DNA of 39,799 nt from an uncultured Clostridia bacterium (GTDB lineage Bacteria; Bacillota; Clostridia; UBA1381): positions 1 to 39,799 of the forward strand of contig CANPXG010000019.1 in NCBI GenBank assembly GCA_947585795.1, written 5' to 3'. How positions within the stretch are numbered: the stretch's first letter is position 1; each line of letters opens with the position of its first letter. Under the pieces are notes generated by a model. That model searched no databases and was not told the origin of the DNA. It worked only from the letters and a program-made list of their open reading frames with translations. Position numbers and translations under genes: made by a program. Below are positions 5,364 to 13,540 of this stretch, in pieces.

Positions 5364-6287
5364 ATGTACATAGCGAATAATGAAACGGCGCTTGCGACGC
5401 GCGGGATACTTACGTATATGCCGCAGGGGATACGGCGGTACATGTACGGCATAGACCTTGCGGACGCGCGCGAAATACGTCTTAGGCTCGGTAAACCGCT
5501 TACGATACATTACGGCGACGGCTGCTTCTACCTTGCGGGACGGGCAAAGCTAAGTCCTGTGCCCGTGTCGGCGCTGCGCGTGACGCGCGCGCATATTGAC
5601 GAGGCGCTTGAAATAGCCACCGCGTCGTCGGTGTATTCGGTGAAGGACGAGATAAAAAACGGATTTTTGACGATCGCGGGCGGGCACCGTATCGGTATTA
5701 CGGGCACGGCTGTCATAAAAGAGGACAAGATCTCCTTTTTAAAGGACATTTCCGCGCTTAATTACCGCCTCGCGTCCGAGGTCATAGGCGCGGCGGACAA
5801 GGTCATACCGCTTATATTAAGCGGCGGACGCGTCAACAACACGCTTATAATATCGCCGCCCGGCGCGGGTAAAACGACGATGCTCCGCGACATCGCGCGC
5901 CAGCTTTCGTACAAGTCGTACCGCGTCAGTATTGTGGACGAACGGCGCGAGATCGCCGCGCTCACCGAGGGTAGGAGCGCGTTCGACCTCGGTTTCTCGA
6001 CCGACGTGCTCGAGGGCGCGGACAAGGCTTCCGGTATGCTCATGGTGCTGCGCTCGATGTGTCCCGACGTGATAATAACGGACGAGATAGGCACACAGGC
6101 GGATATTGACGCGGTGGAGAAGGCGACAAACAGCGGTGCGGCGGTGATCGCGTCGATACACGGCAGGAATATAGATATGGTGCGGCGGCGCGCAGACCTT
6201 GAGCGTATGCTGAAATTTTTCGATATTGTAGTGACGCTCGGTACAAGCCGCGGCTGCGGCACGGTAGAGGAGGCAGTTACGCTATGA
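5364..6287 (+). CDS. spoIIIAA: Stage III sporulation protein AA (ATPase)
   Basis: 307 residues from ATG 5364; GGAGG (5351-5355) is 8 nt upstream and excludes the in-frame ATG at 5349, which overlaps it. It is a secretion-type ATPase with Walker A ISPPGAGKTT near residue 160 and Walker B-like VIITDEIG. It is thought to power or assemble the mother-cell SpoIIIA complex that connects to SpoIIQ in the forespore. It is the first gene of eight tightly packed genes in the standard spoIIIA order, and overlaps spoIIIAB by 4 nt. Confidence 0.95.
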   Translation: MYIANNETALATRGILTYMPQGIRRYMYGIDLADAREIRLRLGKPLTIHYGDGCFYLAGRAKLSPVPVSALRVTRAHIDEALEIATASSVYSVKDEIKNGFLTIAGGHRIGITGTAVIKEDKISFLKDISALNYRLASEVIGAADKVIPLILSGGRVNNTLIISPPGAGKTTMLRDIARQLSYKSYRVSIVDERREIAALTEGRSAFDLGFSTDVLEGADKASGMLMVLRSMCPDVIITDEIGTQADIDAVEKATNSGAAVIASIHGRNIDMVRRRADLERMLKFFDIVVTLGTSRGCGTVEEAVTL

Positions 6288-6775
6288 TGAAGCTCATGGG
6301 CGCGGTCATGGTCGGCTTCGCCTGCGCGTATTTCGGAATAAAGCAGAGCGTCGCTTTAAAAACGCGCGCGGTAAGCCTTGCCGATATACGCGCGTCACTC
6401 GAGCTTTTGGAGAGTGAAATAAATTTCAGCGTGAATAAGCTTAAAAAAGCGTTTATGCGCGTTGACCGTAACGGTCTGTTCGCGCTTGCGGCGGAAAATA
6501 TGGAGAGTATGGGCGCTAAAAAAGCGTGGAGCGATGCGCTTCGTGAAATGCGCGGCAAGCTGTGTCTTTGCGGCGCGGACGTGGACGCGCTGCTTGTGCT
6601 CGGTCAGAATATCGGCAGGACCGATAAGGACGACCAAATAAAAAATATACGCTATGTAAAAACCGTGACGGCGCAGCAGGAAAGTGAGGCAAAGGCGGAA
6701 TACGAGCGTTTCGGTAAGCTGTACACAAGCGGCGGCGTTTTGGTAGGCTTGCTCGTCGTTATCGTGCTGATATGA
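6284..6775 (+). CDS. spoIIIAB: Stage III sporulation protein AB
   Basis: 163 residues, close to the B. subtilis length. An N-terminal membrane segment (LMGAVMVGFACAYFGI) and a C-terminal one (GVLVGLLVVIVLI) flank a helical cytoplasmic region; the fold is related to the GspF/T2SF inner-membrane family. Motifs typical of the family include SLELLESEINFS and a TVTAQQESEAKAEYERFGKLY tail section. Start ATG 6284 overlaps the spoIIIAA stop (ATGA); ATG 6287 in the same frame is equally possible. Confidence 0.93.
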   Translation: MMKLMGAVMVGFACAYFGIKQSVALKTRAVSLADIRASLELLESEINFSVNKLKKAFMRVDRNGLFALAAENMESMGAKKAWSDALREMRGKLCLCGADVDALLVLGQNIGRTDKDDQIKNIRYVKTVTAQQESEAKAEYERFGKLYTSGGVLVGLLVVIVLI

Positions 6776-6801
6776 AATTCTAACGAAAAGGGTTGTAGAG
6801 G

Positions 6802-6996
6802 ATGAATGTGGATTTAATTTTTCAGATAGCGGGAGTGGGTATAATCGTCGCTGTGCTAAACCAGCTCTTAACACGCGCGGGACGAGAGGAACAGGCGCTT
6901 TTGACGACGCTCGCGGGACTTGTGGTGGTGCTGTTTATCGTGACGCAGCAGATAGGCGAGCTTTTTGACACGGTTAAGACTATATTCAATCTTTGA
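6802..6996 (+). CDS. spoIIIAC: Stage III sporulation protein AC
   Basis: 64 residues with two predicted membrane helices (IAGVGIIVAVLNQLL and LAGLVVVLFIVTQQI), the normal size and pattern of SpoIIIAC. The segment LLTRAGREEQALL between the helices is characteristic. It is a small integral membrane subunit of the SpoIIIA complex. An AAAAGGG and an AGAGG lie upstream of ATG 6802. Confidence 0.93.
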   Translation: MNVDLIFQIAGVGIIVAVLNQLLTRAGREEQALLTTLAGLVVVLFIVTQQIGELFDTVKTIFNL

Positions 6997-7006
6997 CGGT
7001 GATGAT

Positions 7007-7399
7007 ATGGATATTTTTAAAATTATAGGAATAGGTATTGTGGGAGGGGTACTGTCCATAACCGTAAAACAGTATAAAAAGGAGTACGCCGTGCTTGTGG
7101 GACTTGCCGTTGTGACGGTGATACTGTTTTTCACGCTTGACACGCTCGCGGACGCGGTGGAGGAAATTTCCGCAATCACGGAGAAAAGCGGCGTGGACAC
7201 GAGATATTTTGTGGCTGTGATGAAGGTCGTCGGAGTGGCGTACCTGACGCAGTTCGGCGCGGAAATACTTCGCGACGGCGGTGAAAACGCCATCGCGCTG
7301 AAGGTGGAGCTTGCGGGAAAGGTGTATATACTGGGATTGACGCTGCCTATAGTGACGGAGTTTTTGGAGGTATGTGTCAATGCGCTCTCTTCTGTTTAA
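7007..7399 (+). CDS. spoIIIAD: Stage III sporulation protein AD
   Basis: 130 residues from ATG 7007, which gives the normal N-terminus MDIFKIIGIGIVGGVL; the open frame extends upstream to 6965 inside spoIIIAC, but that start has no support. Several hydrophobic helices are present, with the family segments VDTRYFVAVMKVVGVAYLTQF and AEILRDGGENAIA. It is an integral membrane component of the SpoIIIA complex. The end overlaps spoIIIAE by 20 nt, indicating translational coupling. Confidence 0.93.
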   Translation: MDIFKIIGIGIVGGVLSITVKQYKKEYAVLVGLAVVTVILFFTLDTLADAVEEISAITEKSGVDTRYFVAVMKVVGVAYLTQFGAEILRDGGENAIALKVELAGKVYILGLTLPIVTEFLEVCVNALSSV

Positions 7400-8471
7400 G
7401 CTGCTGATGATTTTTGTCCTTTCGGCGCCCGTAAGCGCGTATGCCGCCGCCCCGATAGACCTGCCCGGCGGTATACCGTCGCTCGACGGTGAGGAAATGT
7501 ACAACGACACCGTGGAAAAGCTTGTGTCGGGTGAAATGTCGTTAAATCCCGCGAATGTGCTAAGCATGCTCGCGGACGATCTGCTCGGCGAAGTGCGTGA
7601 GTGCGCGGGGAATGTGACTGTTTTATTTATAATAGCGGCGATTTCCGGCGTGATAAACGCGGTATCGAAGTCGTTCGGCGGTAAATCCGTGAGTGAGGCG
7701 GCGTTTTTCGCCTGCTTCACGCTTATGTCTGCGGCGGCGCTTAAATGCTTCACCGCCGCTATGGAGTACGGCTCCGACGTGGTAACGGCGATGACGGATT
7801 TTATAACGAAGCTGTCGCCGCTTTTGATGCTTATGATAGCGTCAAGCGGGTACGCGGCGAGCGCGGCGGCGTTTCAGCCCGTCATGTCGGGGGCGGTGTA
7901 TGTGGTGTCGATAATTATAGAGAAGTGCCTCATGCCGCTTATCGTGTTCGGCGCGATACTGTCCGTCGCGGGAAGTATAAGCGACAAGGTGCAGCTTTCG
8001 GGGTTTTGTAAGCTCGTAAAGTCGGTTTCAAAGTGGATCATGGCGGCGGTCATTACCATATTTACCGGTATAAGCGCGATATACGGCTTCGCGGCTCCCG
8101 CGCTCGACGCGGTAAGCTCAAGGACGCTTAAGTTCGCGATGGGCTCGCTCGTGCCTGTGGTCGGCACGTTCCTTTCCGACACGCTCGAAACCGTCGTGGG
8201 CGGTACGCGCCTTATAAAAAATTCCGTCGGTACGGCGGGTATAGTCGTTATGTGCGTGATATGTCTTATACCGATATTGAAAATCACCGCGATACAGCTT
8301 ATGCTGAAATTGACCTCCGCGATAGCCGAGCCGCTTACGGACAAGCGTATTTCCTCGATGATGTGGGAAATGTCGGAGTCGGTCACGGCTATATTCGCGG
8401 TAGTCGTAATGGCGGCGGTAATGTTTATACTCAATATAAGCATTATGCTCGCCGCGACGGGAGGCGGATAG
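7380..8471 (+). CDS. spoIIIAE: Stage III sporulation protein AE
   Basis: 363 residues from ATG 7380; GGAGG (7366-7370) is 9 nt upstream. GTG 7374 in frame is too close to that site. A signal peptide (LLFKLLMIFVLSAPVSAYAA) precedes a multi-span membrane protein with the family segment ANVLSMLADDLL near residue 60. It is the large polytopic subunit of the SpoIIIA channel complex. It lies within the operon, overlapping spoIIIAD and followed 2 nt later by spoIIIAF. Confidence 0.94.
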   Translation: MRSLLFKLLMIFVLSAPVSAYAAAPIDLPGGIPSLDGEEMYNDTVEKLVSGEMSLNPANVLSMLADDLLGEVRECAGNVTVLFIIAAISGVINAVSKSFGGKSVSEAAFFACFTLMSAAALKCFTAAMEYGSDVVTAMTDFITKLSPLLMLMIASSGYAASAAAFQPVMSGAVYVVSIIIEKCLMPLIVFGAILSVAGSISDKVQLSGFCKLVKSVSKWIMAAVITIFTGISAIYGFAAPALDAVSSRTLKFAMGSLVPVVGTFLSDTLETVVGGTRLIKNSVGTAGIVVMCVICLIPILKITAIQLMLKLTSAIAEPLTDKRISSMMWEMSESVTAIFAVVVMAAVMFILNISIMLAATGGG

Positions 8472-8473
8472 AG

Positions 8474-8923
8474 ATGAGGGAGTACATAATAACGATAGTC
8501 GGGGCGACGCTCCTTTCCGCGTGCGCGGCGATGATCTCGCCCGAGAAATGGCGCGGGTATGTGCAGCTTATAACGGGACTTGTTATCATAAGCTGTATCA
8601 TATCGCCGCTGTCGTCAGCCATACACAGCGACATATTCAAGGGCTTTGAAACGGACACATCCGTGAGCGCGGAGGGTGAGAATTTGCAGGCGGAGCTTGT
8701 TTTGGCGGAGCTTAAAAAGCGCGTGGACGAGGATATAGAGGCGCGTATGAAAAAGGAGTTTGACCTTAGCGTGACGGCGCGGTGCGAGATCCGCGTGAAC
8801 GGGGAGGGTGAGATCGAGGGGGTAGATAATGTACGCGTTTCGGGGGATAAATTAACCGACCGCGCCCGCGCGAGATTGTGCGAGGTCTACGGGTTGGAGC
8901 CGTATGAGGTGCGTGATGAATAA
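8474..8923 (+). CDS. spoIIIAF: Stage III sporulation protein AF
   Basis: 149 residues from ATG 8474, giving MREYIITIVGATLLSA; the longer frame from 8252 lies inside spoIIIAE. Two N-terminal membrane helices (IITIVGATLLSACAAMI and YVQLITGLVIISCIISPL) precede a soluble domain of about 90 residues with a ring-building-type fold in this family. The start follows spoIIIAE by 2 nt and the end overlaps spoIIIAG by 8 nt. Confidence 0.93.
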   Translation: MREYIITIVGATLLSACAAMISPEKWRGYVQLITGLVIISCIISPLSSAIHSDIFKGFETDTSVSAEGENLQAELVLAELKKRVDEDIEARMKKEFDLSVTARCEIRVNGEGEIEGVDNVRVSGDKLTDRARARLCEVYGLEPYEVRDE

Positions 8924-9410
8924 GGAACAAATTATAAAAATATTCAAAAATAAGAATAACCGCCTGATATGCTTAATATTTATAATTGGAGTTGTACTTA
9001 TGGCGGCGGCGGGAGGATACGGCGGTAAAAAAGCGCCGAGCGCCAAAGTAAGTGAAACGAGCGCGGCGGACGACGAAACACGCCTTGCCGACATTCTCTC
9101 GCAGATAGACGGCGCGGGGGACGTGTCGGTTATGATAACCTATTATTCAAGCGCGGAGAAGGATATCGCTTATGAAACAAAGACTGCCTCGAGAGAGGAC
9201 AAGAGCGAGAGAAGCGAGGATAAAAAGGCTGTGATGACCGACGGTGAGCCTATGGTGCTCAAGGAGGTATACCCGAAGGTCAAGGGCGTTATAGTGACGG
9301 CGGACGGGGCGGGATCGAGCACAGTAAGGTCGGCTATTTCCGAAGCCGTCAGCGCGTCGCTCGACGTGCCCGCGCACAGAATATGTATTTTCAAAAAAGA
9401 GGAGGAGTAA
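8916..9410 (+). CDS. spoIIIAG: Stage III sporulation protein AG
   Basis: 164 residues from ATG 8916, preferred over ATG 8904 because GAGG lies between them. A single N-terminal membrane helix (LICLIFIIGVVLMAAAGGYGG) precedes an intermembrane domain with the segment YPKVKGVIVTADGAGSS, typical of SpoIIIAG; related proteins form a ring in the channel. It overlaps spoIIIAF and is followed 4 nt later by spoIIIAH. Confidence 0.94.
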   Translation: MNKEQIIKIFKNKNNRLICLIFIIGVVLMAAAGGYGGKKAPSAKVSETSAADDETRLADILSQIDGAGDVSVMITYYSSAEKDIAYETKTASREDKSERSEDKKAVMTDGEPMVLKEVYPKVKGVIVTADGAGSSTVRSAISEAVSASLDVPAHRICIFKKEEE

Positions 9411-9414
9411 TCAT

Positions 9415-10047
9415 ATGGTTTTGAAAAAGAAGGAAATAATCGCGGCGTCGCTTGTCGTGCTGATAGGAGTGGCGGGGTACTTGAACTGGTCGTATCAGGA
9501 CACCATACGCGTACAGGACGGTGAAAGCTATATTGAAACGGGTAAGAAACTGGGTGAGGCGCAGTACGTGAATGCGGTGGATGAAACGGAGGATGCGGGT
9601 GACGCGTCGGGTGAAGGCACTGCGGAGGAAAATAGTGAGGTAAACGATGAAAATAACGCGGACAATAACTACGACGCGCGTGAAACGGTTTCGGGCGGTG
9701 CGGATTATTTTGAGCAGGCGAAGCTCGATAAGGAGAGCTCGCGGTCAAAGTCGCTCGAGATACTTAATCAGACAGCCGAGAACACGAGCTTTGACGAGGA
9801 TATACGCAAGAAGGCGGGCGATAAGATAATCGATGTGGCGGACAACGTTGAAAAAGAAACGGAGATAGAGAGTATCGCAAATTCAAAGGGTTATAACGAA
9901 ATATGCGTGTACGTGGACGACGCGGACGTAAACGTGATGGTGCGCAAGGAGAATTTTGGAGATGAGGACGTTGTGAAGCTTACGGAAATCGTGACCGACG
10001 AATTAAAAATTTCAGCGCAAAACGTAAAAATAGTTGAAGTTAAGTAG
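9415..10047 (+). CDS. spoIIIAH: Stage III sporulation protein AH (SpoIIQ partner)
   Basis: 210 residues. An N-terminal helix (IIAASLVVLIGVAGYLNW) anchors it in the mother-cell membrane, followed by an acidic low-complexity linker (about residues 40-90) and a C-terminal YscJ/FliF-like ring domain. In B. subtilis this domain binds SpoIIQ across the intermembrane space. GAGGAG precedes ATG 9415. It is the last gene of the operon; no hairpin follows directly, and the promoter of the next gene lies inside its final codons. Confidence 0.94.
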   Translation: MVLKKKEIIAASLVVLIGVAGYLNWSYQDTIRVQDGESYIETGKKLGEAQYVNAVDETEDAGDASGEGTAEENSEVNDENNADNNYDARETVSGGADYFEQAKLDKESSRSKSLEILNQTAENTSFDEDIRKKAGDKIIDVADNVEKETEIESIANSKGYNEICVYVDDADVNVMVRKENFGDEDVVKLTEIVTDELKISAQNVKIVEVK

Positions 10048-10062
10048 TTTTTGTGATAAAAT
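10034..10062 (+). promoter_or_regulatory. Sigma-A promoter of the Asp23-family gene
   Basis: TTGAAG (10034-10039) and TAAAAT (10057-10062) are 17 bp apart; the -35 box lies inside the 3' end of spoIIIAH. It gives the next gene vegetative expression independent of spoIIIA. Confidence 0.6.
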
Positions 10063-10108
10063 ATACGTAATAAGTTTATTTAAAGAAAAATGTACGGAGG
10101 TAAACATT

Positions 10109-10645
10109 ATGGAAGAAGAAATCAAGAACGCCGTCAGCGCGGCTGAGGAAGAAACTCCCGAAACGGTCGAAACGCCCGCGGCATCTCCCGAAACGGAGGA
10201 GGAGCCTATAGGTAACGTAAAAATATCCGTTGACGTTGTTTCCACCATCGCCGGTATCGCGACGAGCGAAATCGAGGGCGTAGCGGGTATGTACGGCACG
10301 TTCGCCGGCGGTATCGCGGAAATGCTGGGCGCGAAGAAAAATCCCTCAAAGGGCGTTAAGGTCGACATGAACGAAAAGAGCGTTACCATTGACCTTTATA
10401 TCGTGGTGGATTACGGTGTAAGAATACCGGAATTGTCATGGGAAATTCAGGAGAGCGTAAAGAATAATGTGGAAACCATGACAGGACTTGATGTTCTGAA
10501 GGTAAATATCCATATCGAGGGCGTGAGCTTCGCGAAGGAAAACGCGGAAAAGATAGAGCTTGACGGTATCGATGACGCGGACACGGAGATAAAGACCGAA
10601 ATCGAGGTCGAGGGTGAGGAAAAGGAAACCGAAATCACCGACTGA
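10109..10645 (+). CDS. Asp23/Gls24-family envelope stress protein
   Basis: 178 residues from ATG 10109, preceded by CGGAGG; the frame extends further upstream without a binding site. The Asp23 domain covers about residues 35-150, with ISVDVVSTIAGIATSEIEGVAGM and the strand VTIDLYIVVDYGVRIPELSWEIQ (each given in part). N- and C-termini are acidic, Glu-rich tails. Family members associate with the membrane and cell envelope in Gram-positive bacteria, and one often sits upstream of nusB as here. A terminator separates it from nusB. Confidence 0.9.
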   Translation: MEEEIKNAVSAAEEETPETVETPAASPETEEEPIGNVKISVDVVSTIAGIATSEIEGVAGMYGTFAGGIAEMLGAKKNPSKGVKVDMNEKSVTIDLYIVVDYGVRIPELSWEIQESVKNNVETMTGLDVLKVNIHIEGVSFAKENAEKIELDGIDDADTEIKTEIEVEGEEKETEITD

Positions 10646-10664
10646 ATACTTAAAAACAGCACCG

Positions 10665-10692
10665 AAAAACCGCCTTTTACGGCGGTTTTTTC
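10665..10692 (+). terminator. Terminator after the Asp23-family gene
   Basis: AAAAACCGCC and GGCGGTTTTT form a 10-bp stem around TTTTAC, ending in a T-run. Confidence 0.9.
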
Positions 10693-10721
10693 TTGATTTT
10701 CGCGGCGATGTATGGTACAAT
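10693..10721 (+). promoter_or_regulatory. Sigma-A promoter of the nusB operon
   Basis: TTGATT (10693-10698) and TACAAT (10716-10721) are 17 bp apart, immediately after the preceding terminator. Confidence 0.75.
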
Positions 10722-10768
10722 ACCGATATATTATATACATTCGGAGCGAGAAAGGAAAAATTACCGAT

Positions 10769-11182
10769 ATGAAAAAACAGACGAGAAGCGAAGCGCGTGA
10801 CGCGGCTTTCACACAGGTTTTTCAGCTGAATATGCACGAGGACGATATGGACGTTATAATGGACGAGCTTTTGAAGGAGCGTCCCGAGTGCGAGGCTAAT
10901 CTGGGATATATACGTCAGGTGGTTGACGGAGTCGCGGAGCGTAAGGAGGAGCTTGAGGAGCTTATCAGGAAAAATCTTAAAAAGGGTTGGTCGGTTTCAA
11001 GAATTTCCAAAACGTCCTTCGCGATAATGAAGCTTGCGATTTTCGAGATGAAATACGTTGACGACGTGCCCGCGAAGGTGGCGATAAACGAGGCGGTGGA
11101 GCTTGCGAAGCGTTACGGCGGCGAGGGTGAGGCTAATTTCGTGAACGGACTTCTCGCGAGCGTATATAAGCAAATATCATGA
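10769..11182 (+). CDS. nusB: Transcription antitermination factor NusB
   Basis: 137 residues from ATG 10769, giving the typical start MKKQTRSEARDAAFTQVFQ. It is an all-helical protein that binds boxA RNA with NusE/S10 in rRNA antitermination. The C-terminal signature is AIMKLAIFEM, DVPAKVAINEAVELAKRYGGE and FVNGLLA. AAAGGAAAA lies upstream. It is the first gene of a run with xseA, xseB and ispA, a common Firmicute order, and overlaps the next gene by 4 nt (ATGA). Confidence 0.95.
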   Translation: MKKQTRSEARDAAFTQVFQLNMHEDDMDVIMDELLKERPECEANLGYIRQVVDGVAERKEELEELIRKNLKKGWSVSRISKTSFAIMKLAIFEMKYVDDVPAKVAINEAVELAKRYGGEGEANFVNGLLASVYKQIS

Positions 11183-12111
11183 GCGCGCTCGGTTTTGACA
11201 CAAGCAATTATACCGCCTCGGCGGCTTGGACCGACGGGAAAACGGATAAAAGTGAACGCCGTATTTTGAGCGTAAAAAGCGGTGAGCGCGGAATACGCCA
11301 AAGTGAAGGCGTGTTTCAGCATGTGAAGCTTTTGCCGAGCCTTTACGAGAAGCTTACGGCTGATATTGACTTAAACGGCGTGAAGGCGGTCGGCGTGAGC
11401 GTGAAGCCGAGAAATGTGGCAGGCTCGTATATGCCCGTGTTCCTTGTCGGAGAGGGATTTGGAAAAACGGCGGCGGCGACGCTCGGAGTGCCGCTTTACG
11501 AGTTTTCGCATCAGGACGGTCACATTATGGCGGGTATATACTCGGGCGGCTGTTTTGAGCTGCTGGAGCGTGATTTTTTGTCGGTGCATATATCGGGCGG
11601 TACGACGGAGATATTAAAGAGCCGTTATACGATGCGCGCGTTTAAAAATGAAATCATAGGCGGCACAAAGGATATAAGCGCGGGACAGTTTATAGACCGC
11701 GTGGGCGTAAGGCTCGGGCTTGACTTTCCCGCCGGTAAGGAGCTTGAACGTCTTGCCGCAAAAGCCGACAGCGCCGTAAAGCTGCCGGTGTCGGCAGACG
11801 GAAGCTTTGTAAGCTTTTCGGGAGTGGAAACGAAAGCGTCGCGTATGGCGGACAGCGTTGACAAAGCCGCGCTCGCGCGTGGAGTGCTTGAAGCGGTCGC
11901 CAATACGCTCGTAAGATCCATAAATAACGCGATAAAGGAAACAGGCGCGCGCGACGTGCTTATTGTGGGCGGAGTCGCGTCGAACGCAATGATAAGAGAA
12001 GCGCTTACAAAAAACCTTGACGCGGACGTATTTTTTGCGTCAGCAAAGTACTCTTCCGATAACGCGGTCGGAACGGCGTATCTCGCGTATCTTGCAAGCA
12101 AGGAGGCTTAA
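11179..12111 (+). CDS. TsaD/Kae1-family paralog (M22 'O-sialoglycoprotein endopeptidase'-like)
   Basis: 310 residues with an actin-like ATPase fold: MSALGFDTSNYTASAA (phosphate 1), the metal-site-like HQDGHIMAG, HISGGTTEIL, and VLIVGGVASNAMIRE near the C-terminus. True TsaD makes the t6A modification of tRNA and has the metal motif HMEGH; here the second position differs (HQDGH) and the protein is shorter. Many clostridia carry such a divergent copy beside nusB-xseA in addition to real TsaD. Its substrate is unknown. Translation is coupled to nusB. Confidence 0.82.
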   Translation: MSALGFDTSNYTASAAWTDGKTDKSERRILSVKSGERGIRQSEGVFQHVKLLPSLYEKLTADIDLNGVKAVGVSVKPRNVAGSYMPVFLVGEGFGKTAAATLGVPLYEFSHQDGHIMAGIYSGGCFELLERDFLSVHISGGTTEILKSRYTMRAFKNEIIGGTKDISAGQFIDRVGVRLGLDFPAGKELERLAAKADSAVKLPVSADGSFVSFSGVETKASRMADSVDKAALARGVLEAVANTLVRSINNAIKETGARDVLIVGGVASNAMIREALTKNLDADVFFASAKYSSDNAVGTAYLAYLASKEA

Positions 12112-12113
12112 AG

Positions 12114-13292
12114 TTGGAACCTAAGATAGCTACCGTTTCACAGATAAACGGTTACGTAAAGAAAATCCTCGATCACAATATCATACTGAACAACGTATGG
12201 GTGAAGGGTGAAATTTCAAATTATAAGCGCCATTACTCGGGGCATTTGTATATAACGCTTAAGGACGAGGGCGGCGTGTTAAAATCGGTAATGTTCCGAG
12301 GGGCGGCGGCGACGCTCGCGTTTGAGCCGTCGGACGGTATGAAGGTAATGGCGCGCGGACGCGTCAGCGTGTACGAGGCGGGCGGCGCTTATCAGCTTTA
12401 TATCGAGGAAATGATACCCGACGGCGTGGGTGAGCTGTACATCGCGTATGAGCAGCTTAAACGCCGCCTCGAGGAAGAGGGACTGTTTGACGAGTGCCGT
12501 AAAAAGCCGATACCGAAATTCCCGAAGGCGGTCGGCGTTGTCACCGCGCCGACGGGCGCGGCTGTGCGCGACGTTATAAACGTGATCACAAGGCGCTGTC
12601 CCATGACGGAGATAATTATATACCCCGCGCAGGTGCAGGGCGTGGGCGCGGCAGAAAGTGTGGTCAAAGCCATCGAGTACTTTAACGCCACACGTGAGGT
12701 CGATACGCTCATAGTCGGACGCGGCGGCGGAAGTATCGAGGATCTGTGGGCGTTTAATGAGGAGATCACGGCGCGCGCGATTTACGCGTCAAAGATACCC
12801 GTAATAAGCGCGGTCGGTCACGAAACGGACTTTACGATAGCCGATTTCGTCGCTGATTTAAGAGCGCCTACGCCGAGTGCGGCGGCGGAAATAGCCGTGC
12901 CGTCGGTAATTGAGTTGGTAAACAGGATAAGTACGGACAAAAACCGTATTTTGCAAAATATTACGAGCAGGATAGAGAGCAGCAGACTGCTTTTAAAGCG
13001 TTTTAAGATGAAAACGCCGAAGGACAGGGTCGACGAGTACAGTCTGCGCGTGGACGCGCTGACGCGCTCTATGGAAAGCAGCTTGAAAATGAAAACGATG
13101 TCGCTGCGTCGGGCGTTTTCGGAGCAGGCGGCAAAGCTCGACGCTCTCTCGCCGCTGCAGACGCTGTCGCGCGGTTACGCGATACCGACGCGCGCGGACG
13201 GCGCGGTAATACGGAGCGTCGGTGAGGTAAAAAGCGGTGACGAATTTACTTTGAGGTTAAAGGACGGCAGCAAGGACTGCGTTGTGAAATAA
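12114..13292 (+). CDS. xseA: Exodeoxyribonuclease VII large subunit
   Basis: 392 residues from TTG 12114, preceded by AAGGAGG. An N-terminal OB-fold (about residues 5-100; NNVWVKGEISNYKRH, SGHLYITLKDEGG) is followed by the catalytic domain with VGVVTAPTGAAVRDV, GRGGGSIEDLWAFN and SAVGHETDFTIADFVAD. A C-terminal coiled coil contacts XseB. The enzyme degrades single-stranded DNA from either end. It is directly upstream of xseB. Confidence 0.95.
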   Translation: MEPKIATVSQINGYVKKILDHNIILNNVWVKGEISNYKRHYSGHLYITLKDEGGVLKSVMFRGAAATLAFEPSDGMKVMARGRVSVYEAGGAYQLYIEEMIPDGVGELYIAYEQLKRRLEEEGLFDECRKKPIPKFPKAVGVVTAPTGAAVRDVINVITRRCPMTEIIIYPAQVQGVGAAESVVKAIEYFNATREVDTLIVGRGGGSIEDLWAFNEEITARAIYASKIPVISAVGHETDFTIADFVADLRAPTPSAAAEIAVPSVIELVNRISTDKNRILQNITSRIESSRLLLKRFKMKTPKDRVDEYSLRVDALTRSMESSLKMKTMSLRRAFSEQAAKLDALSPLQTLSRGYAIPTRADGAVIRSVGEVKSGDEFTLRLKDGSKDCVVK

Positions 13293-13303
13293 GGAGATAA
13301 GTT

Positions 13304-13540
13304 ATGGCTGAGAAAAAAACGTTTGAACAATCGATAACAGAACTTGAACAAATAGTGGCGAAGCTCGAGGGCGGCAGCGTGACGCTCGATGAGTCGCTGA
13401 CGCTGTTCGAGAAGGGAATAAAGCTTAGTAAAAGCTGTCAGAAAATGCTCGATGAGGCGGAAAAGAAGGTGTCCATACTCATGACGAACGAGGACGGCGA
13501 GGTTCAAAAGGAAGCTTTTGCGGACGGCGGTGCGGAATGA
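13304..13540 (+). CDS. xseB: Exodeoxyribonuclease VII small subunit
   Basis: 78 residues with the family core FEQSITELEQIVAKLEGG and LDESLTLFEKGIKL, forming a two-helix hairpin that wraps around the XseA coiled coil. AAGGAG precedes the ATG. It overlaps ispA by 4 nt (ATGA). Confidence 0.95.
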   Translation: MAEKKTFEQSITELEQIVAKLEGGSVTLDESLTLFEKGIKLSKSCQKMLDEAEKKVSILMTNEDGEVQKEAFADGGAE

